Of a DNA stretch of 64,000 bases, positions 59,187 through 64,000 are shown piece after piece (within the stretch, counting starts at the first letter, position 1; the number at the start of each line of letters is the position of its first letter). Where the stretch lies: the NCBI RefSeq assembly GCF_004217115.1, contig NZ_SHKN01000001.1, positions 685,781 through 749,780 on the forward strand. The letters run 5' to 3'. A model generated the notes under the pieces. It was given only the letters and a program-made list of their open reading frames with translations, made no database searches and had not been told where the DNA came from. The stretch comes from Ancylomarina subtilis. Lineage in GTDB: Bacteria > Bacteroidota > Bacteroidia > Bacteroidales > Marinifilaceae. The translations under genes and the position numbers were made by a program.

Positions 59187-60122
59187 ATGACACGATCAAT
59201 TAAAGATTATATTATAATTGCCCTGAAAGGCATGGGAATGGGAGCTGCAGATGTGGTTCCAGGTGTTTCAGGAGGAACCATTGCATTTATAACCGGTATT
59301 TACGAAGAACTTATCGAAAGTATCAAATCTGTTAACCTAAAATCTATAAAGCTTTTATTGAATTTTAAACTGGCTGATTTTTGGAAAGCTATCAATGGTA
59401 ATTTCCTGCTTTCAATTATCCTTGGAATCGGAATTAGTTTCGTTTCATTGGCAAAACTAATCAAATACCTTCTTGAGCAACACCCAATTCTAATATGGTC
59501 CTTCTTTTTTGGTTTAATCGTCGCTTCAGCTTTTGTTGTTGCAAAAAAAATCACCGAATGGAAACTCAGAAGCATCATCGCAATGCTTATCGGTATAGGA
59601 ATTGCCTATATGGTTACAGTCGTCACTCCGGCTGAAACACCCAATGCCTATTGGTTTCTTTTTCTTTCTGGTGCTCTGGCCATTTGTGCCATGATTCTTC
59701 CTGGGATTTCAGGAGCCTTCATTTTACTACTATTGGGTAAGTATGAATTTGTTTTATCTGCTTTAAGTCAATTTAAATTAGATGTGATTGCTGTCGTCGG
59801 TTTAGGTGCTGTTACAGGCCTGTTAAGCTTTTCGAATTTATTAAGCTGGTTATTGCGAAAATACCATAACATGACCATTGCCCTCCTGTCTGGTTTTATG
59901 ATTGGATCCTTAAATAAGGTTTGGCCCTGGAAAGAAACCCTTTCAACCTTTACTGATCGACATGGGGTAGAAAAACCACTACTTCAGGGCAATATCTTAC
60001 CACAAACCTTTGAGAACCTAACAGGTCAGCAGGCAAATTTACTGGCAGCAATTGGACTTGCGGTTTTGGGGTTTGCTTTAATTATCGTCATGGAAAAATT
60101 TTCACCTGAATCAAAAGACTAA
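59187..60122 (+). CDS. DUF368 membrane protein (UndP/PopT-type undecaprenyl-phosphate flippase family)
   Basis: 311 residues from the ATG at 59187 (MTRSIKDYI); a longer in-frame reading from 58986 overlaps the TPR gene and is not credible. The DUF368 hallmark GMGMGAADVVPGVSGGTIAF lies at the N-terminus and is echoed by ILPGISGAFILLLLGKYE in the second half, as in the internal repeat of the family. DUF368 proteins have been implicated in recycling undecaprenyl phosphate across the inner membrane; the role here is inferred from that. Confidence 0.9.
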   Translation: MTRSIKDYIIIALKGMGMGAADVVPGVSGGTIAFITGIYEELIESIKSVNLKSIKLLLNFKLADFWKAINGNFLLSIILGIGISFVSLAKLIKYLLEQHPILIWSFFFGLIVASAFVVAKKITEWKLRSIIAMLIGIGIAYMVTVVTPAETPNAYWFLFLSGALAICAMILPGISGAFILLLLGKYEFVLSALSQFKLDVIAVVGLGAVTGLLSFSNLLSWLLRKYHNMTIALLSGFMIGSLNKVWPWKETLSTFTDRHGVEKPLLQGNILPQTFENLTGQQANLLAAIGLAVLGFALIIVMEKFSPESKD

Positions 60123-60227
60123 TTGGGTGATATAATAATGCAATAATTTGTTTATCAAAGAATAGAAACCTTCATCTTAAACTGTTCTGTTATTTATTTT
60201 TAACCTTTACACTTCAGCCTTATCATC

Positions 60228-60968
60228 ATGAAAACATACGGCATTATCGGTAATCCTTTGGGACATTCGTTCTCGAAACAATACTTTACAGATAAATTTA
60301 AAGACGAAAAGATTGATGCTCAGTTTTTAAACTTTGAGATTCCAAGCATCGAAAAAATACTTGATGTTGTTAACGACAATCCGCAACTAAAAGGTTTATG
60401 TGTCACAATCCCTTACAAGGAGAAAGTGATTGCTTATCTGGATGAGATTGATCCTTTAGCCAAAGAAATTGGTGCCGTAAATTCAATTCAAATTAAACAC
60501 AAAGATGGTAAGGTGTATTTGAAAGGTTATAATACGGACATTATTGGCTTTGGAGAGTCTTTAAAAAATTTTATCGAAGGGAAAGATTTAAAAGCGTTAA
60601 TATTAGGGACTGGTGGTGCTTCAAAAGCTGTCGAAACAGCTCTTCGAAATATGGGTATCGACTTCACATCTGTTTCACGTAAGAGAAGCCAAAAATCAAT
60701 CTCCTATGAAGACATTACTGAAGGAATCATCTCAACACACAAACTCATCATCAACTGCACACCACTAGGCACATTTCCCAAAACAGATGCGTGTCCTGAT
60801 ATTCCATATACACACTTAAACAAGGAGTATTACCTGTACGATTTGGTATATAACCCCAACACTACCCTTTTTATGACAAAAGGATTAGAACGAGGAGCCA
60901 AAGCTCACAATGGTCTAAAGATGCTTCACCTACAAGCCGAGAAATCATGGGAAATATGGAACGAATAA
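60228..60968 (+). CDS. aroE: Shikimate dehydrogenase
   Basis: 246 residues. GIIGNPLGHSFSKQYF forms the substrate site, TIPYKEKVIAYL contains the catalytic Lys, NTDIIGFGESL follows, and LILGTGGASKA is the NADP-binding loop. It reduces 3-dehydroshikimate to shikimate in aromatic amino acid synthesis. It is slightly shorter than E. coli AroE and convergent with truA, with 7 bp between the stops. Confidence 0.96.
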   Translation: MKTYGIIGNPLGHSFSKQYFTDKFKDEKIDAQFLNFEIPSIEKILDVVNDNPQLKGLCVTIPYKEKVIAYLDEIDPLAKEIGAVNSIQIKHKDGKVYLKGYNTDIIGFGESLKNFIEGKDLKALILGTGGASKAVETALRNMGIDFTSVSRKRSQKSISYEDITEGIISTHKLIINCTPLGTFPKTDACPDIPYTHLNKEYYLYDLVYNPNTTLFMTKGLERGAKAHNGLKMLHLQAEKSWEIWNE

Positions 60969-60975
60969 GAAAAGC

Positions 60976-61737
60976 TTAGATTTCTTTCTTCAAACCTTTC
61001 GGATACTCAATGGCACAAAGAAATAAGCCATGCCCTGGCACAGATGTTCCTGCATTACTCCTATTCTGACTCTCGATTACCTGACAAAAACCAGCTAGAT
61101 CGAGTTTGCCACGCCCCACCTCAATCAAAGTTCCAACAATAGCTCTAACCATATTCCTTAAAAAACGGTCGGCACTAACCGTGAATACTAACTCATCGCC
61201 ACGATCCTCCCATTCTGCCTTGTATATTTTGCAGATATTGGTTTTAGAATCTGTATGCAGCTTACTAAAGCTCGTGAAATCCTCGTAATTGAAAAGAAGT
61301 TTTGCTGCCTCGTTCATCTTAGCCACATCAAGCTGATGTGTCATATTCCAATGCGACTCTGAACGGAAAGGATTCTTATCCTTCGTAATAAAATATTGAT
61401 AGGTTCTGGCTAAAGCATCAAAACGCGTGTGCGCTTCAGAATGGACAGGAAACATCGATTTTACAGCAATATCATAAGGTAAAAAACGATTCAAACGGAA
61501 AACCAGCTTCTCAGCCTCAACATCTCTAGCTTCATTCAAATCGAAATGAGCCATAAAATCACTGGCATGAACACCCGTGTCCGTTCTGCCACAACCAACA
61601 ACATTAACCTCTTGATTCATAATTGTACTTAGAGCTTTATTCAAAACTTCCTGTACAGTAATGGCATTGGGCTGTACTTGCCAACCATGGTAATTGGTTC
61701 CCTTATAACTAAGTTGTATAAAATATCTTTGAGTCAA
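60976..61737 (-). CDS. truA: tRNA pseudouridine synthase A
   Basis: 253 residues. The catalytic Asp lies in GCGRTDTGVHASDFMAHF, and RFLRNMVRAIVGTLIEVG forms the conserved C-terminal motif. It isomerises uridines 38-40 in the anticodon arm. The start ATG at 61737 gives the typical N-terminus (YFIQLSYKGTNYHGWQ). Confidence 0.97.
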   Translation of the reverse strand: MTQRYFIQLSYKGTNYHGWQVQPNAITVQEVLNKALSTIMNQEVNVVGCGRTDTGVHASDFMAHFDLNEARDVEAEKLVFRLNRFLPYDIAVKSMFPVHSEAHTRFDALARTYQYFITKDKNPFRSESHWNMTHQLDVAKMNEAAKLLFNYEDFTSFSKLHTDSKTNICKIYKAEWEDRGDELVFTVSADRFLRNMVRAIVGTLIEVGRGKLDLAGFCQVIESQNRSNAGTSVPGHGLFLCAIEYPKGLKKEI

Positions 61738-61869
61738 AACAGATGTGTGTTTATAATTAGCCCGTAATAAGGCACAAAAATAGCAATTCCATGGAGAATC
61801 TCTAAATCAATATTAAATATATGGAGGGTGCTAATATTTGGATATGGCTTAAAATAGGACATAAAAAAG

Positions 61870-62037
61870 CGCACTAGCTAATGGATTTTAAACTCCTATA
61901 AAACAGGATTTGAGTGCCCATCTGGTCAAGTTTCCCCTGTGTCCAAAAACAACCCGAAGGTTGGGGCCTGCTTTTGCAGACGTGTAGCTTTCTCGGTAAC
62001 TTGTAAGTGTTGAGTTTAACAATCGATAACTAGTGCG
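61870..62037. repeat. 168-bp inverted-repeat element, MITE-like
   Basis: The 61738-62296 gap holds no gene. CGCACTAG... at 61870-61895 and its reverse complement at 62012-62037 agree at 20 of 26 bases, including the outermost 8 and innermost 8. The interior contains a CAACC-CGAA-GGTT hairpin. No clear target-site duplication is seen. It could be a non-autonomous transposon remnant or a large structured RNA. Confidence 0.45.
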
Positions 62038-62276
62038 ATTATGCTTTTATCTTATATGTAAAGAACGTTCTATCTTGAGTGCAAAGTAAGTAATTTTTTC
62101 TGTGTTTACAAGGGATACAGAAGAAATTCCTCTAGTTTGATATAAAGCTTTTATGAGTCAACTTAAAACCTTACCTTTATTAAATGTGAAGTAATAAAAT
62201 GAGGATCATAGGTATAAACCTAAATCCACCCTCCCAATCTGTTCTGCAATAAAAGATACATCTTCCGATATTTTTA

Positions 62277-62284
62277 TATTTTTG
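62277..62284 (+). promoter_or_regulatory. -7 promoter box of the TatD-family gene
   Basis: TATTTTTG fits TAnnTTTG and lies 12 nt before the gene start region at 62297-62303; the leader would be very short. If initiation is at the second ATG (62303) it is about 11 nt. Confidence 0.45.
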
Positions 62285-62296
62285 CCGAGCTAATAA

Positions 62297-62974
62297 GTGA
62301 TAATGCTGGAAACACCCTATATAGATACACACACACACCATTTGAATCATTCTGATGGTGTCATTTCTGTAATTAATTATTCCCCGGAAAAATTCAATCA
62401 GGATGAACATGCTGATTATCTAATTTCTTTAGGTATACACCCCTGGCATGTGGAAAAGAAAAATGCGGATTTAAATCTGGAGCTGGTTCGTGAATTTGCT
62501 TCAAACCCAAGTGTTATGGCGATTGGAGAAATCGGTTTGGATAGAGCTATTAAGACGCCATTGAGTCAACAAGAGCTGTTTTTCACCCAACAAATTGAAA
62601 TCGCTGAAACCTATAAAAAGCCAATTATAATTCATGCCGTAAGATGTTTTCCGGAACTTATCTCAATAAAAAAAAGAGTAAAAGTATCAACTCCATGGTT
62701 GATTCATGGTTTTAGAAACAACTTGCAAATCGCTCAGGAGTTGTTAAAACACAATTGTTATATCTCTTTTGGTGAAGCCTTATTATTTGATAGAAAAAAT
62801 CAAGATGTCTTTGTTGACATACCAATAAACAGAATATTCCTGGAGACTGATGAAAGCAAACACACCATCATCGAAATATATGAGAAAGCTGCCAGCTTAA
62901 AGAAAATGAAACTGGCCGATTTTAAAATTGCACTTTTAAAAAATTACAATACTGTATTTAAGAAACCGATTTAA
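62297..62974 (+). CDS. TatD-family metal-dependent hydrolase
   Basis: 225 residues. Metal ligands of the TatD fold are visible: DTHTHH near residue 10, GEIGLDR, IIIHAVR, LIHGFRNN and the final LETDES. It is a little shorter than TatD/YcfH (about 260). Relatives act as deoxyribonucleases or D-aminoacyl-tRNA deacylases; the substrate here is unclear. The first two Met codons are adjacent alternatives. It precedes tcdA by 62 bp and is likely cotranscribed. Confidence 0.9.
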   Translation: MIMLETPYIDTHTHHLNHSDGVISVINYSPEKFNQDEHADYLISLGIHPWHVEKKNADLNLELVREFASNPSVMAIGEIGLDRAIKTPLSQQELFFTQQIEIAETYKKPIIIHAVRCFPELISIKKRVKVSTPWLIHGFRNNLQIAQELLKHNCYISFGEALLFDRKNQDVFVDIPINRIFLETDESKHTIIEIYEKAASLKKMKLADFKIALLKNYNTVFKKPI

Positions 62975-63036
62975 AGCAAACTCGTTTTTTATGATTCAAT
63001 AACAAGAACTTTAAATCTATAATTATTTGGATTAAG

Positions 63037-63762
63037 ATGAATACTGAATGGTTGAGCAGAACAGAACTTCTGCTCGGAGAAGAAAGATTGGAGCAGGTAA
63101 AAAATGCTCATGTATTAGTCGTTGGACTGGGTGGTGTTGGAGCCTACACAGCAGAATTACTTTGTAGGGCCGGAGTAGGTCAAATGACCATCGTTGATGG
63201 AGATGATATTGAAGCTTCGAATATCAATAGACAAATGCCAGCCACAACTCAAACATTAGGCAAGGATAAAGCAGAGGTAATGGCAGAGAGACTACTTGCT
63301 ATAAATCCAAATATAAAACTCAGGGTCATCAATGAATTCTTGCGTGATCAAAGAATGGTCGAAGTACTTGCTGAGGCTCAATACGATTATGTAGTCGATG
63401 CTATTGACACTCTTGCACCAAAAATTTTCCTGATTTACCACAGTCTTCAAATGAAATACAAAGTCGTGAGCTCTATGGGAGCCGGGGGTAAAATGGATCC
63501 AAGCCAAATCCAAGTCAAGGATATTTCGAAGTCATACAATTGCAGACTAGCTCGTATGCTTAGAAAGAAACTACATCAGAAAGGTGTTAGGAAGGGTGTT
63601 AAAGTTGTTTTTTCGCCCGAAGATGTCGATAAAAAAGCTGTGGTGATAGCTGAAAGCCAAAATAAGAAATCTAATGTGGGTACCATTTCGTATATGCCTC
63701 CAATCTTTGGTTGTTTTATTGCTTCAGTCGTCTTACGAGATTTAGCGAAAAATGAAGAATAG
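63037..63762 (+). CDS. tcdA: tRNA threonylcarbamoyladenosine dehydratase
   Basis: 241 residues with an E1-like ATP-binding fold: LVVGLGGVGAYTAELLCRAGVG, the DGDDIEASNINRQMPA segment and DAIDTLAPKI, then KLHQKGVRKGVKVVFSPE. It cyclises t6A37 of tRNA to ct6A. Length and motifs match CsdL/TcdA. A terminator follows at 63777-63804. Confidence 0.93.
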   Translation: MNTEWLSRTELLLGEERLEQVKNAHVLVVGLGGVGAYTAELLCRAGVGQMTIVDGDDIEASNINRQMPATTQTLGKDKAEVMAERLLAINPNIKLRVINEFLRDQRMVEVLAEAQYDYVVDAIDTLAPKIFLIYHSLQMKYKVVSSMGAGGKMDPSQIQVKDISKSYNCRLARMLRKKLHQKGVRKGVKVVFSPEDVDKKAVVIAESQNKKSNVGTISYMPPIFGCFIASVVLRDLAKNEE

Positions 63763-63776
63763 TATTTAAGTTTATA

Positions 63777-63815
63777 GGCCCTGTCTTTCTTTCAAGATGG
63801 GGCTTTTCGTTTTCA
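63777..63815 (+). terminator. Terminator of tcdA
   Basis: GCCC/GGGC with inner TCTT/AAGA pairing (63778-63803), followed by TTTTCGTTTTC. Confidence 0.7.
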
Positions 63816-63934
63816 AACAAGTCCTAAACACAAGATTATCAATTTTAAAAACGCAAAAAATTAAATCCGTAAAATATACTTAATCCACCTTTTTCTTATC
63901 TTCGGTAAATCATCACACAATAAACCGAAAAAGA

Positions 63935-64000
63935 ATGCAATACTATTTTGATATCCTCCCCTCTCCAATAGGAGACTTACTTATTTTAGCTCAGGAATTT
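63935..64000 (+). CDS. Start of a probable methylated-DNA-protein-cysteine methyltransferase (partial)
   Basis: Only 22 codons lie in the window: MQYYFDILPSPIGDLLILAQ then two more. The pattern SPIGDLLILA matches the N-terminal strands of Ogt/Ada-type O6-alkylguanine alkyltransferases (SPLGxLxLxA). The active-site PCHR motif lies outside the window, so this is tentative. Confidence 0.5.
   Translation, partial: MQYYFDILPSPIGDLLILAQEF

Noticed and set aside
1-64000. CRISPR array
   Set aside because: No series of regularly spaced identical repeats of 25-40 bp was seen; the only tandem repeats are coding (PKD units).

Overview
The window comes from a low-GC Bacteroidota chromosome. The evidence is TAnnTTTG -7 promoter boxes, a 2762-residue gingipain-like protease ending in a type IX secretion (Por) sorting domain, TonB/CarboxypepD-type receptors, DUF6266 proteins and BT4734-type primases. 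A marine Marinilabiliales-like genus would fit, but that is inference only.

Layout. At 1-8.4 kb are a SatP-type acetate carrier flanked by two copies of a two-hairpin RNA element, a BLUF photoreceptor, a porin-BCCT osmolyte pair, an ATP-grasp ligase, and a ClC-type antiporter behind a fluoride riboswitch. At 8.5-16.3 kb a minus-strand copper/silver efflux operon encodes HYC_CC_PP protein, CusA, CusC, CusB with two extra HMA domains, and a free HMA protein. At 16.4-25.5 kb are the giant C25 protease and a lone lipoprotein copy of its propeptide. At 26.3-29.1 kb is a TonB receptor with an OprC-like CxxxM...HxM copper site and a small Cys-rich partner. At 29.3-36.6 kb is chromosomal housekeeping and accessory content: a terpenoid-synthase-fold enzyme, a SpoU methylase, an ATP-cone/Mrr nuclease, an SDR-DUF2867 protein, a PPC lipoprotein coupled to FKBP, and AlkB. 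At 36.8-38.2 kb lie a small zinc protein and two decayed gene fragments.

From 38,283 to 53,585 an integrated element of about 15.3 kb is inserted in the 3' end of mnmE. It is bounded by 18-bp direct repeats that both encode Phe-Cys-Ile-Gly-Lys-stop and differ only at three synonymous positions. It carries a tyrosine recombinase, two excisionase-like HTH proteins, primase/helicase-like genes, two DUF6266 paralogues, an apparently untranslated block of about 850 nt ending in a terminator, lipoproteins, and a long Argonaute lacking two catalytic aspartates. A small gene next to the Argonaute appears split by a TC duplication. This Argonaute module is the best candidate for an undescribed system. 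The presumed native mnmE terminator now lies at the far end of the element, 15 kb from the gene.

After mnmE (53.6-55.0 kb) come two identical tRNA-Leu(UAG) genes in a duplicated segment, a ThrE exporter, a TPR protein, a DUF368 permease, aroE, truA, a TatD hydrolase, tcdA and the first codons of a probable alkylguanine-DNA alkyltransferase. The metal theme at 8-29 kb (copper uptake, copper efflux, fluoride efflux nearby) and the mobile Argonaute island are the two main functional blocks. Family assignments were made by reading motifs, without database searches.
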